A stretch of 64,000 bases of DNA, taken from contig NZ_MRTD01000018.1 in the NCBI RefSeq assembly GCF_001956295.1, positions 1 through 64,000 of the forward strand. Direction: 5' to 3'. Source of the stretch: Paenibacillus sp. FSL A5-0031 (lineage in GTDB: Bacteria > Bacillota > Bacilli > Paenibacillales > Paenibacillaceae). The notes under the pieces were generated by a model. It was not told the DNA's origin, searched no databases, and saw nothing but the letters and a program-made list of their open reading frames with translations. Position 1 is the stretch's first letter, and every line of letters starts with the position of its first letter. Positions 45,507 through 54,431 of the stretch are shown here, piece after piece. A program made the translations under genes and the position numbers.

Positions 45507-46430
45507 ATGGAACCGATTAACAAACCGCTGAAGCGTCGTTCTCGCTTTTACTCAAGCGAGGCAAGAGTTGCTTATATTTGCTTGATTCCGGCCTTCCTCG
45601 GACTGATCTTCCTGACCTACCTGCCTCTTCTGGGGGTGCTCGGAATCAGCATGACGAATTGGACAGGGTTAGCCAAACCCGAATTTGTTGGCCTCAATAA
45701 TTATATCAAGCTGTTTACCACCGATCCGTACATTAAAGATTCGATTATCGCAACGATCTACTTCGCCGTATTATCCGTAGCCGGAAGCATGATTTATTCG
45801 TTTTTCATCGCGATGTTGTTGAATCGTAAAATTCCCGCAAGAGGTTTTTTCAGAGCCGTATTTTATGTGCCGTTCGTTTTGCCGGCTGCAGCTATATACG
45901 TAGGATGGTCTTGGCTTTACGAGGCGAATTTCGGTTTCTTCAACTTTCTCCTCTCCGAAATCGGGCTCAGCAAAATTCTCTTTATTGCGGATTCCAGATG
46001 GGTAGTTCCTTCGCTTTCTTTGATTGCGGTCTGGTTATCGGGGAACTTGATCGTTATTTTTTTGGCCGGGCTTCAGAACGTTCCGAGCGTCTATCATGAA
46101 GCGGCTGAGATGGATGGCGCAAGCGGATGGAAACGCTTCTGGCATATCACCTTGCCTTGCATGACGCCGATTATCTTTTACAACTTGTTGATGAGCCTGA
46201 TCGCTAATCTCCAAGTCATAACGCCGGCCCTTTCTCTGACCAATGGCGGACCGGGCAATTCTTCAAGGTTCATGACTTATCTAATGTACGATCAGGCTTT
46301 CGTCAATTACAGGCTGGGTTATGCTTGCGCGACAACCTTTGTAATTTTCGCCATCCTTGCCGCGTTTACCGGTGTTTTGTTCAAGACATCAAATCTGTGG
46401 ATCTTTTCTGAAGGAGGCGATGGCAATTGA
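45507..46430 (+). CDS. Carbohydrate ABC transporter permease (MalF/UgpA type)
   Basis: A 307-residue membrane protein with six hydrophobic segments and the permease-ATPase contact loop HEAAEMDGASGWKRFWHITL (about residues 200-220). AYICLIPAFLGLIFLTYLPL forms TM1. GAGGTGGGGAG lies upstream of the ATG. The second permease follows with a 4-nt overlap. No ATPase gene lies in this operon: CUT1 systems of this kind usually share a general MsmX-like ATPase encoded elsewhere. Confidence 0.93.
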   Translation: MEPINKPLKRRSRFYSSEARVAYICLIPAFLGLIFLTYLPLLGVLGISMTNWTGLAKPEFVGLNNYIKLFTTDPYIKDSIIATIYFAVLSVAGSMIYSFFIAMLLNRKIPARGFFRAVFYVPFVLPAAAIYVGWSWLYEANFGFFNFLLSEIGLSKILFIADSRWVVPSLSLIAVWLSGNLIVIFLAGLQNVPSVYHEAAEMDGASGWKRFWHITLPCMTPIIFYNLLMSLIANLQVITPALSLTNGGPGNSSRFMTYLMYDQAFVNYRLGYACATTFVIFAILAAFTGVLFKTSNLWIFSEGGDGN

Positions 46431-47296
46431 GTGAAGCAGCGTACGTCAGACTAAAGAGCAAGAAACGCAGTGAACGAACGATAAACGTGATTATGTTTGT
46501 AGTCGTTGTTTTATTTGCCTTAATCGTGCTCTTTCCGATCTGGTGGATTTTTCGTACGTCTCTGATGACCAATCCCGAGATTTACAAATATCCGCCATCC
46601 CTATTGCCGGGAAATTGGTTGTTTTCCAATTATGAAGATACGCTGAAGGTTTTTAAATTTTGGAAATATCTAGGCAATACGATGATCATCATCGTTCCTT
46701 CCTGTTTGGCGGGAACGTTTACGGCCACCTTGTGCGGATATGCCTTTGCGAGGCTGCGGTTTCGGGGCAAACAGTTGATCTGGACTCTATGTGTCGGTTC
46801 AATGCTTTTGCCTACCATGGTTACGCTCATTCCGCTGTACATTGGATGGACGCGGGGTTTGGGGGTCCATGACAGCTATCTGCCATTGATTTTGCCATAT
46901 TTTTGCGGAGGCGGCGCGTTTAATATCTTTTTAATTAGACAGTTTATTCTTTCCATACCGAGAGAACTCGACCAAGCGGCAACGATTGACGGAGCCGGAT
47001 ACTTCCGCATCTTGTTCAATATTATTATTCCAGCGATTAAGCCCGCCATGATCGTCGTCGCACTGTTTATTTTCATCGGCTTGTGGAACGATTTGCTCCA
47101 ACAGATGATTTACATTAATTCGAGCGATAAATTCACCATAGCGTTGGGGCTCACCAATTTCAGAGGTCAATTGAAGCAAGATTGGTCGATGACGATGGCC
47201 GCCACGTGCTTATCCTTTGCTCCAGGTGTCATTTTCTACCTGATTGGTCAAAAGTATTTTGTAGAGGGAATCACGATGACCGGATTGAAAAATTAG
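46427..47296 (+). CDS. Carbohydrate ABC transporter permease (MalG/UgpE type)
   Basis: A 289-residue membrane protein with six hydrophobic segments and the coupling loop LDQAATIDGAGYFRILFNII (about residues 183-202). It begins with TTG, overlapping the previous stop codon by TTGA; AAGGAGG sits about 9 nt upstream, supporting this start. It pairs with the preceding permease to form the channel for the sugar bound by the family 1 lipoprotein. Confidence 0.93.
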   Translation: MSEAAYVRLKSKKRSERTINVIMFVVVVLFALIVLFPIWWIFRTSLMTNPEIYKYPPSLLPGNWLFSNYEDTLKVFKFWKYLGNTMIIIVPSCLAGTFTATLCGYAFARLRFRGKQLIWTLCVGSMLLPTMVTLIPLYIGWTRGLGVHDSYLPLILPYFCGGGAFNIFLIRQFILSIPRELDQAATIDGAGYFRILFNIIIPAIKPAMIVVALFIFIGLWNDLLQQMIYINSSDKFTIALGLTNFRGQLKQDWSMTMAATCLSFAPGVIFYLIGQKYFVEGITMTGLKN

Positions 47297-47341
47297 TTCG
47301 GATCATTGTCGCTTTGTCCCATTGAAAGGAGAATTATCGAA

Positions 47342-49243
47342 ATGAATGTGAGGCTTAATGACCAATTTTGGCAGCCCAGAGTTCGGCAAACTATCCAGGA
47401 AACGATTCCCTATCAATGGAAGGCGCTGAACGATGAAATCGAAGGCGCGGAGCCAAGTCACGCCGTAGAAAACTTCCGCATCTCGGCAGGAGAACAGACA
47501 GGAACTTTCTACGGAATGGTCTTTCAGGACAGTGATGTAGCCAAATGGATCGAAGCAGCCGCGTACAGCCTGCGGCACTTTCCGAATCCGCAGCTCGAAG
47601 CCGTCATCGATGCGGTTGTTGATCTGATGGGACGTGCCCAGCAGTCAGACGGCTATTTGAACACTTATTATTCAGTCGCTGCACCGGAAAAGCGCTGGAA
47701 GGATTTTTCATTCGGGCATGAGCTTTATTGCGCGGGCCATCTGATCGAGGCCGCGGTGGCTTATTACGAGTCCACGGGCAAGCGGTCTTTTGTGGATATG
47801 ATGTGCCGTTACGCCGATTATATTGACCGGATTATGGGTCCGGATTCGGATAAAATGCAGGTGTACTGCGGGCATGAGGAGATTGAGCTCGCGCTCGTAA
47901 AGCTGTTCAAGGCAACGAAAGAACAAAGGTATTTGCATTTGAGCCGATACTTCGTAGAGGAGCGTGGAAAGCAGCCGAGTTTCCTGAAGGAGGAGCCTGA
48001 GTTCGGCGGACCATCCAAGGATCGCTGGTTCGATCTGGATTACCATCAGGCTCACACCCCCGTAAGAGAGCAGGAAACGGCAGAAGGACATTCTGTGCGT
48101 GCCATGTATTTGTATTCGGCTATGGCGGATCTCGCGATTGCATACGGAGATGAAACGCTGATTGAAGCGCTTCGCAAACTATGGGTTCATGTGACTTCCA
48201 AGCGGATGTATATAACGGGAGGGCTTGGCTCGCAAGGTCATGCCGAACGCTTTACGATTGATTACGATCTGCCTAACGACACGGCATACACTGAAACATG
48301 CGCATCCATCGGACTTGCCATGTGGGCATTTAGAATGCTCCAGATTGAAACTGACAGCCGATACGGGGATGTGCTGGAACGCGTTCTATTCAATGGGGTG
48401 CTGAGCGGGATGTCGCTAGATGGCAAACGTTATTTTTACGTCAATCCATTGGAGGTTCATCCTGCTGTAACTCAATACCGTTACGATATGCAGCACGTCA
48501 GAACCGAGCGCGTGCCATGGTTCGGCTGCGCTTGTTGTCCGCCTAATATTGCAAGGCTGCTGACGTCTTTGGACACTTACTTCTTTACGCAAAACGGTGC
48601 GGATATCGCTATGCATCTTTATGCTTCCAATGAGAGTACATTCGATGTTCAAGGAAGAAAGCTGGTATTGCATACGGAAACTCATTATCCATGGGACGGA
48701 AATATCCAGATCCGACTGCAAACGGATGAGCCGACCGACTGCACGCTTTCTTTCCGGATTCCTTCATGGTGCAGAGACCCTTACATCACGGTTAACGGGA
48801 ACTTGATAGTGCTGGATACGATCGTCAAGAGTGGCTATGCGCATATCAGCAGAACGTGGATGGAAAAAGACGAAATCAAGCTGCATTTCCCAATGATCGT
48901 TGAGCGCATTGAGTCGAACCCCAAAGTGCACGAGAATGCAGGCAAAATCGCTTTGCAATACGGTCCGCTCGTTTATTGTATGGAGGAAGTGGACAACGGC
49001 CCGGACCTTACGGATATCTGCTTTCCCGAGGATTCTGAATTAACGGCAGTGTATAAGGAGGATGTTCTAGGCGGTATTGTCGTGTTAAACGGAGAGGGGC
49101 TGCGTTCAGATTTTTGTTGGGAAGATGACCTGTACAGGCCGGTCACGCGAAAGAAGAAGAGCGTCCCGATTTTGGCTGTGCCATACGCATTTTGGGGTAA
49201 TCGGAAGCCGGGTGAAATGACGGTTTGGATTCGTGAAAAATAA
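47342..49243 (+). CDS. GH127 beta-L-arabinofuranosidase-type enzyme
   Basis: A 633-residue cytoplasmic enzyme (no signal peptide). It opens with VRLNDQFWQPRVRQTIQETI, typical of GH127 (formerly DUF1680), and has an (alpha/alpha)6 barrel followed by beta-sandwich domains. The zinc-thiolate active site known from HypBA1 is visible: E318 and C320 in YTETCAS, and C396, C398 and C399 in FGCACCPPN, one of which should be the nucleophilic cysteine. ATG at 47342 is preferred because AAAGGAG lies about 10 nt upstream. It is last in the operon, 45 bp after the permease, so it probably removes arabinofuranose from imported oligosaccharides. Related families (GH146) can act on other arabinosides, so linkage is not certain. 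Confidence 0.93.
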   Translation: MNVRLNDQFWQPRVRQTIQETIPYQWKALNDEIEGAEPSHAVENFRISAGEQTGTFYGMVFQDSDVAKWIEAAAYSLRHFPNPQLEAVIDAVVDLMGRAQQSDGYLNTYYSVAAPEKRWKDFSFGHELYCAGHLIEAAVAYYESTGKRSFVDMMCRYADYIDRIMGPDSDKMQVYCGHEEIELALVKLFKATKEQRYLHLSRYFVEERGKQPSFLKEEPEFGGPSKDRWFDLDYHQAHTPVREQETAEGHSVRAMYLYSAMADLAIAYGDETLIEALRKLWVHVTSKRMYITGGLGSQGHAERFTIDYDLPNDTAYTETCASIGLAMWAFRMLQIETDSRYGDVLERVLFNGVLSGMSLDGKRYFYVNPLEVHPAVTQYRYDMQHVRTERVPWFGCACCPPNIARLLTSLDTYFFTQNGADIAMHLYASNESTFDVQGRKLVLHTETHYPWDGNIQIRLQTDEPTDCTLSFRIPSWCRDPYITVNGNLIVLDTIVKSGYAHISRTWMEKDEIKLHFPMIVERIESNPKVHENAGKIALQYGPLVYCMEEVDNGPDLTDICFPEDSELTAVYKEDVLGGIVVLNGEGLRSDFCWEDDLYRPVTRKKKSVPILAVPYAFWGNRKPGEMTVWIREK

Positions 49244-49331
49244 AAAGGTCGAACGAATGCTTTTTGGATGAAGACTCTGCGCTTGAACTGATGACCTCTT
49301 GCATTCTCATAAATATTGTTAATCCGAAATG

Positions 49332-49360
49332 AGACTTCTGCTATGCAGAAGTCTTTTTTG
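49332..49360 (+). terminator. Intrinsic terminator of the CUT1/GH127 operon
   Basis: AGACTTCTGC, TAT loop, GCAGAAGTCT and TTTTTT. From here to 49593 there is no gene; the DUF1569 promoter must lie in it. Confidence 0.88.
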
Positions 49361-49593
49361 TATGATAGTAGTAATCTGCTTGAGTTCCGTGTTGTGCAAT
49401 ACCCCTATCGTTTCGACCACTCGGAAGTAGTGGAAGGTGGATGATCGACAGAAGGTTGTCATTATGGTAACCTGCAATCATGACAAACTCGACTGAAAAG
49501 CCGGATGATTCGCTTGTCCGATTCTCATATGGATTATTCCTGAACGATATGGTTTCTATGAACTGCTCATCTACGGAGAAGGGACGGCAATGA

Positions 49594-50043
49594 ATGAAAA
49601 GTATTTTTGATCGAAACTATACGAACGAGATTTTAGCACGAATCGATAAGTTAGAGGGTCATTCAGAACCACATTGGGGGCAGATGAATGCTGCTCAAAT
49701 GCTCGCTCACTGCTCCGCATTCCAGGACATTGCCTCGGGCGTTTCTTTCCCAAAGAGAGGATGGCTTGGGATCGTGATTGGAGGCTTCGTGAAACCAATA
49801 ATGTATAATGACAAGACATTACCTCGCAATATGTCAACAATCCCGACCATTAAATTTACAGATGAAAGAGAATTCGATAAAGAAAGAGAATTATTGAAAC
49901 AAAAAACCGACTTATTTCAGCGAAATGGACCGGAGAGGTGCACGACTCATCCCCACCCCTTTTTCGGCAAGCTTACCTCCGAGCAGTGGGGCATCGGTAT
50001 CTACAAGCACTTGGACCATCATTTAAAGCAGTTTGGCGTTTAG
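49594..50043 (+). CDS. DUF1569 (DinB-like) protein
   Basis: A 149-residue soluble protein matching DUF1569, a DinB/YfiT-like four-helix family: ILARIDKLEGHSEPHWGQMN, MLAHCSAFQDIASG, a basic middle and a closing THPHPFFGKLTSEQWGIGIY with KHLDHHLKQFGV. His residues at about positions 39, 139 and 140 are placed like the metal-binding triad of DinB-like proteins. No partner gene or pathway is evident; it stands alone, followed by the att-like segment. Function is unknown for the family. Confidence 0.85.
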   Translation: MKSIFDRNYTNEILARIDKLEGHSEPHWGQMNAAQMLAHCSAFQDIASGVSFPKRGWLGIVIGGFVKPIMYNDKTLPRNMSTIPTIKFTDEREFDKERELLKQKTDLFQRNGPERCTTHPHPFFGKLTSEQWGIGIYKHLDHHLKQFGV

Positions 50044-50082
50044 TTTTCTCTGTGTGATGTTAAGGTTAGGGGCATATTGCAA

Positions 50083-50117
50083 GAGGTCGGCGGCTTGATC
50101 CCGCTAGTCTCCATCAA
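50083..50117 (+). other. tRNA/tmRNA 3'-end-like segment, possible att scar, copy B
   Basis: GAGGTC is followed by a perfect T-arm shape (GGCGG, 7-nt loop CTTGATC, CCGCT with one G-T) and an acceptor-like TAGTCTCCATCA. It looks like a tmRNA or tRNA 3' end with two changed T-loop bases and CCATCA for CCACCA. No 5' half is present. It is a direct repeat of 18516-18550. Confidence 0.5.
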
Positions 50118-50128
50118 ACCATAAATTC

Positions 50129-50160
50129 AAACCACTTCTGCTGAAGTGGTTTATTTATTT
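50129..50160 (+). terminator. Intrinsic terminator
   Basis: ACCACTTC, TGCT loop, GAAGTGGT, then TTATTTATTT. It ends the DUF1569 transcript and is nearly identical to the one at 18563. The following 230 bases are AT-rich and hold the promoter of the next operon, with no gene. Confidence 0.8.
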
Positions 50161-50388
50161 GTGCCTAAGATTGGGCAGACCGCGCACACGAGTATACAGT
50201 GGAAAATAATTGTAACTTGTTTGAATCTTTTTAACTTATTAATTGAAATAATATAGGTTATCTGAATTAACGTGTAAGTTTGGATTCGCAGATATTTTAT
50301 TTTTTTCATACAATTTCCCATAATTTTTTGGTAATTTGGCGATAATCATTTGTTAGACTAAGCACAGAAACATGAAGGAGATCACGCT

Positions 50389-51067
50389 ATGTACACGATT
50401 TATCTTGTTGAGGATGATATGAACTTGAATCAGATTCTTGCTTATTACTTAAAACAGGAAGGCTGGCAGGTTAGCAGTTTTACGGACGGTGAGGAAGCAA
50501 GGCGGTCTATTCAGCAAAAACCGGATATGTGGATTCTTGATATTATGCTCCCTGGCATGGATGGCTATCAGCTGTTAACGGAAATCAAAAAGGACAATAA
50601 CGATACACCGATAATCTTTATTTCTGCCAGAGATGCTGATCTGGATCGAATTGTTGGTCTTGAGCTTGGGAGCGATGATTATTTGGCCAAACCATTTCTG
50701 CCCCGTGAACTGGTCATTCGTACAAGGAAGCTGCTCAATCGCGTCTATGGTAATTTTCAAAAGGAACTGGCTCCGATTCAAAACATAGAAATCGAACCAT
50801 ATTTAATTGAAGGAAAAGCTCGAATCGTGAAGTGCGGCCTTGAAGGGAAAATAGATTTAACAAGCAAGGAGTTTGATTTGTTAATGTATTTCGCCCTTCA
50901 CACAGGACAACTGATGCAGCGAGAGCAGGTTTTGAAGCAGGTTTGGGGAGACGACTACTACGGCACAGCGTGTTGTCGATGATCTCATTCGGCGCTTGCG
51001 CAAAAAAATGCCGGAGCTGCGGCTGGAAACGGTATATGGCTCGGGCTACAGACTGGTGAAGCTATGA
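50389..51067 (+). pseudogene. OmpR-type response regulator, frameshifted in its DNA-binding domain
   Basis: The receiver domain is intact (LVEDDMNLNQ, phosphoacceptor D51 in WILDIMLPGMDG, IIFISARDADL, DYLAKPF) and the winged helix begins normally (LTSKEFDLLMYFALH, QVLKQVWGDDYYGTA). At about 50968 the frame breaks: the current frame stops at 50982, while the rest of the domain (RVVDDLIRRLRKKMPELRLE, then TVYGSGYRLVKL) is in the +1 frame, ending at 51067 with an ATGA overlap to the kinase gene. Loss of one GC from GCGCGT would explain it. The truncated 197-residue product lacks the recognition helix and wing. A sequencing error is possible. GAAGGAG precedes the ATG. Partner: the kinase just downstream. 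Confidence 0.85.
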
Positions 51068-52572
51068 AGCATTGGCCGATGGCAGTCAAAATTTGGGCTG
51101 TATTTGCAACAGTTATGTTATGTCTATTTTTAGCTGTATCGCTGCTAATGCCTTCTATGCTCAGAAGTTTTTTTACCGGGCAAATATATGGAATGATTAA
51201 AGATTCGCAAAAGCTATTCGCTGGATTCACGATAAGCGAGGAGAATGATACCTTATCCATCACCATCTCTACTCAAGATAACGAAGCGGCTTCACTCTTT
51301 CTAGTACCTATCATTAGAAGGCCAGTATTAGAAACGAGTCCTAGCTCGAATAGTCGAGATCAGGCGATGCCAGCACGTACTACAACAACATTCGTACCTA
51401 GAGGAGCAGATATTACACATTTGTTTTTTTATAAGGATCAGTTAATTCCTGTGGCAGCCAGTACAGAATTACCAGAATCTTTTGTTGAGAAGCTTAAGCA
51501 GGAGACGGCCAGCCAAACGAAACCAGTGGAGACTTATGAAGAAACAATTGGTGGACAGAGTATCTTATATATTATCCAAAAGCCGAAGGATAATAAATCA
51601 GGCTTCTTAGTCTCGTATACCTCAAACAACTATCGGAATGAGCAAATCGGGACATTGTTCCGAAATCTCAGCCTGCTGTTAATCGCTTTAATGCTTGTAA
51701 GCTGGCTTCCCTGTATGTGGCTTGCTCGTTATTTGTCCAAGCCGTTTTCCGTTATGGAAAAGCAAATTAACCGCATCTCGGAGCATGATTGGCATGAGCC
51801 CTTCGATTTGGATCGAAAGGATGAAATAGGGCGATTGGCCAAAGCTTTTGAGACGATGCGCCAGCGGCTCGTTCAACAGGATCAAGCGCAGCAATCTTAT
51901 TTGCAAAATACTTCTCATGAATTAAAAACGCCTGTTATGGTCATCCATAGCTATGCTCATTCCATTAAGGATGGTTTTTATCCGAAGGGAACGATTGAAA
52001 ATAGTATTGAAACGATTATCTCGGAAGCAGAGCGATTGGATAAACAGATCCACAGCTTGCTGAACTTGAACAGACTGCAGTACATCAGGTCCACTGCCCG
52101 CCAATCTGCAATGAAACCGATGGATATTAGGGCAGTACTGGAAGATGTTGTAGAGCGGCTGCGCTATCGGCGTCCAGAGCTGCATTGGTCCTTTGAAATG
52201 CCCAATTGGTTTATCACAGGGAACGAGGAACAATGGAAGGTGGTATTTGAAAATATAATCGACAACCAAATCCGTTATGCTTCCAGCGAAATTTTGATTT
52301 CAGCGGAGATTGACAACATAGCTCGGGCATTAACGGTTGAAATTTATAATGACGGTCCGCCTATGGAGGCTTCACTGCTTCAGGACGTATTTGATCCTTT
52401 CAAAATGGGACCACATGGCAGATTCGGGCTTGGTCTTGCGATCGTTAAGCAAATTTTAAATAACATTGGAGCACAAATCGAGATTGTTAATAAAAATAGC
52501 GGGGTCGCATTTAGGTTGACGCTGCCAGAGGAGGGCGGTGCCGATGTTGATGGGAAAGATCATCAATCTTAG
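51064..52572 (+). CDS. HAMP sensor histidine kinase
   Basis: A 502-residue kinase: TM1 (about 10-32), extracytoplasmic sensor (about 33-198), TM2 (about 199-220), HAMP (about 221-275), HisKA with H285 in SHELKTPVMVIHSYA, and HATPase with N-box FENIIDNQIRYA, YNDGPPM and GRFGLGLAIVKQIL. The start overlaps the true end of the response regulator by ATGA. Its own end overlaps the first permease gene, so kinase and transporter are translationally coupled, unusual for CUT1 importers. The signal is unknown; the kinase may sense the bound state of the transporter or envelope stress. Confidence 0.93.
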   Translation: MKHWPMAVKIWAVFATVMLCLFLAVSLLMPSMLRSFFTGQIYGMIKDSQKLFAGFTISEENDTLSITISTQDNEAASLFLVPIIRRPVLETSPSSNSRDQAMPARTTTTFVPRGADITHLFFYKDQLIPVAASTELPESFVEKLKQETASQTKPVETYEETIGGQSILYIIQKPKDNKSGFLVSYTSNNYRNEQIGTLFRNLSLLLIALMLVSWLPCMWLARYLSKPFSVMEKQINRISEHDWHEPFDLDRKDEIGRLAKAFETMRQRLVQQDQAQQSYLQNTSHELKTPVMVIHSYAHSIKDGFYPKGTIENSIETIISEAERLDKQIHSLLNLNRLQYIRSTARQSAMKPMDIRAVLEDVVERLRYRRPELHWSFEMPNWFITGNEEQWKVVFENIIDNQIRYASSEILISAEIDNIARALTVEIYNDGPPMEASLLQDVFDPFKMGPHGRFGLGLAIVKQILNNIGAQIEIVNKNSGVAFRLTLPEEGGADVDGKDHQS

Positions 52573-53443
52573 ACGCTCAGCTTTGAGAATGGTCCGATCG
52601 GATGGAACATATGCCGCCTTATTCCTGATCCCGAGCTTAGTGGGAGTGACTATTTTTTTCTTCCTGCCGTTTGGGATCGGGTTTTATTACTCGCTAGTGG
52701 ATACACCGATAGATGGGAAAATTGTAGGGATTCGGAATTACATTGATCTTCTTGGCAACAATTCGTTTCGCAGAGCGATGTGGAACACGTTTTTGTTCAC
52801 TGTTCTATGCGTGCCTATAAATATGCTGCTGTCGCTCATTCTCGCTTCTTTGTTAAATGGAAGGGTGTTCGGTCAACGATGGTTTCGAATTGCCTTTTTA
52901 TCGCCGCTAGTCATTCCTGTGGCATCCATTGTGCTGATTTGGCAAATCTTTTTCGATATGAACGGGATTCTGAACAATTGGCTGGATGCATGGGGGATGG
53001 CGCCTAAGGATTGGATGGAGGGCGGCTCAGCACTCTACATCGCAATCATGATCTATGTCTGGAAAAATGTCGGCTACAACATGCTTTTGTTTCTCGCGGG
53101 TCTGCAAAACATCCCAATAGATCATTACGAAGCTGCGCGTATAGATGGCGCGGGAAGATGGCGGCAATGGCGATCTATTACGCTCGTTTACTTGACGCCT
53201 ACGACTTTTTTCGTCTTTATTATGTCGATTATTAATTCGTTTAAGGTGTTTCGAGAAACGTATATGCTGGCTGGCCCATACCCGCATCCCAGCTTGTATA
53301 TGCTCCAGCATTTTATGAACAACATGTTTCAACAGCTTGATTATCAGAAAATGACTTCGGCCGCTTTTTTGATGGCGACCGTTATCGTCATGCTCGTTTT
53401 GTTCCTGTTTATGGTGGAACGTCGCTTTAGTCGTTGGCTCTAG
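52544..53443 (+). CDS. Sugar-type ABC permease (MalF/UgpA type) in the hybrid operon
   Basis: A 299-residue membrane protein with six segments and the coupling loop YEAARIDGAGRWRQWRSITL (about residues 195-215). ATG at 52544 has GGAGG 9 nt upstream; a GTG two codons earlier is possible. Its start lies within the kinase gene. It should form a heterodimer with the next permease, fed by the lipoprotein at the end of the operon. No ATPase is encoded here. Confidence 0.92.
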   Translation: MLMGKIINLRRSALRMVRSDGTYAALFLIPSLVGVTIFFFLPFGIGFYYSLVDTPIDGKIVGIRNYIDLLGNNSFRRAMWNTFLFTVLCVPINMLLSLILASLLNGRVFGQRWFRIAFLSPLVIPVASIVLIWQIFFDMNGILNNWLDAWGMAPKDWMEGGSALYIAIMIYVWKNVGYNMLLFLAGLQNIPIDHYEAARIDGAGRWRQWRSITLVYLTPTTFFVFIMSIINSFKVFRETYMLAGPYPHPSLYMLQHFMNNMFQQLDYQKMTSAAFLMATVIVMLVLFLFMVERRFSRWL

Positions 53444-53482
53444 CAGCATGACAACTAGATTCGTGAAAGGAGAGTTATAGGG

Positions 53483-54415
53483 ATGGAAATCATAAGGCGT
53501 TTGCAAGAGCGGAAAGCAAGTGTTGGAAGTGCGATTTACAAAAGCTTGCTAACGCTGATGCTGCTGATGCTTGTTCTGGTTATCGTTTTTCCCATCGTCA
53601 TTACGGTCACCCATTCATTCATGTCTCCAAGCGAAATAAAAATAGAGCTCGCGCCGATTTTGGGACCTCAATCCGATGAGGAAGACCATTCTCTCGATGG
53701 GCTGCTGTCTGAAGGCCAGTATGTTCGCTTGCACTGGGTTCCGTTTCAAGTAACTTTGAATGCGTACTATGACATTTTATTAGGACAACCGCAATTTTTA
53801 TTTCTTTTTTGGAACTCGATGAAGCTGACAATACCGATTGTTGCCGGGCAGCTTGTTGTTTCCCTCTTAGCTGGGTATGCATTCTCTCAGTTAAGGTTTC
53901 GCTTGAGAGAACCTTTGTTTTTCGCTTATATCGTTGTCATGCTGATGCCATTTCAGGTAACGCTTGTACCGAACTATATTATGGCGAATTGGATGGGACT
54001 ACTAAATAGCGAGTTGTCGATTATTTTGCCTGGCATATTTAGCGCCTTTGGCGTGTTCTTGATGCGGCAGTTCATGCAGGCTGTTCCTTACAGCTACGTA
54101 GAAGCCGCTCGTATGGATGGCGCAGGCCACTTTACTATCTTGTTAACTATTGTGCTTCCGATGTGCCGCTCAGGGATGGCGGCACTGGCGGTACTGGCAT
54201 TTATCGATAACTGGAACATGGTGGAGCAGCCGCTAATTTTTTTAAAGGATGCGATCAAGCAGCCGTTATCCGTTTATCTCAGTTATATCAATGAAGCGGA
54301 TATTGGCATCGCCTTTACAGCATCGGTCTTATATATGCTTCCGGCGATTCTCCTCATGCTGTTTGCGGAGAAAGAGCTGGTTGAAGGAGTCCAGCTGTCA
54401 GGAATAAAAGGATAG
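53483..54415 (+). CDS. Carbohydrate-type ABC permease (MalG type) in the hybrid operon
   Basis: A 310-residue membrane protein with six segments and the loop YVEAARMDGAGHFTILLTIV (about residues 205-225). An acidic extracytoplasmic insertion (about 60-85, GPQSDEEDHSLDGLLSEGQY) follows TM1, longer than in typical MalG proteins. AAAGGAG precedes the ATG. Only 16 bp separate it from the adaptor gene, which links the importer to an efflux-like module. Confidence 0.92.
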   Translation: MEIIRRLQERKASVGSAIYKSLLTLMLLMLVLVIVFPIVITVTHSFMSPSEIKIELAPILGPQSDEEDHSLDGLLSEGQYVRLHWVPFQVTLNAYYDILLGQPQFLFLFWNSMKLTIPIVAGQLVVSLLAGYAFSQLRFRLREPLFFAYIVVMLMPFQVTLVPNYIMANWMGLLNSELSIILPGIFSAFGVFLMRQFMQAVPYSYVEAARMDGAGHFTILLTIVLPMCRSGMAALAVLAFIDNWNMVEQPLIFLKDAIKQPLSVYLSYINEADIGIAFTASVLYMLPAILLMLFAEKELVEGVQLSGIKG

Positions 54416-54431
54416 AAAGGAGATCATAACG

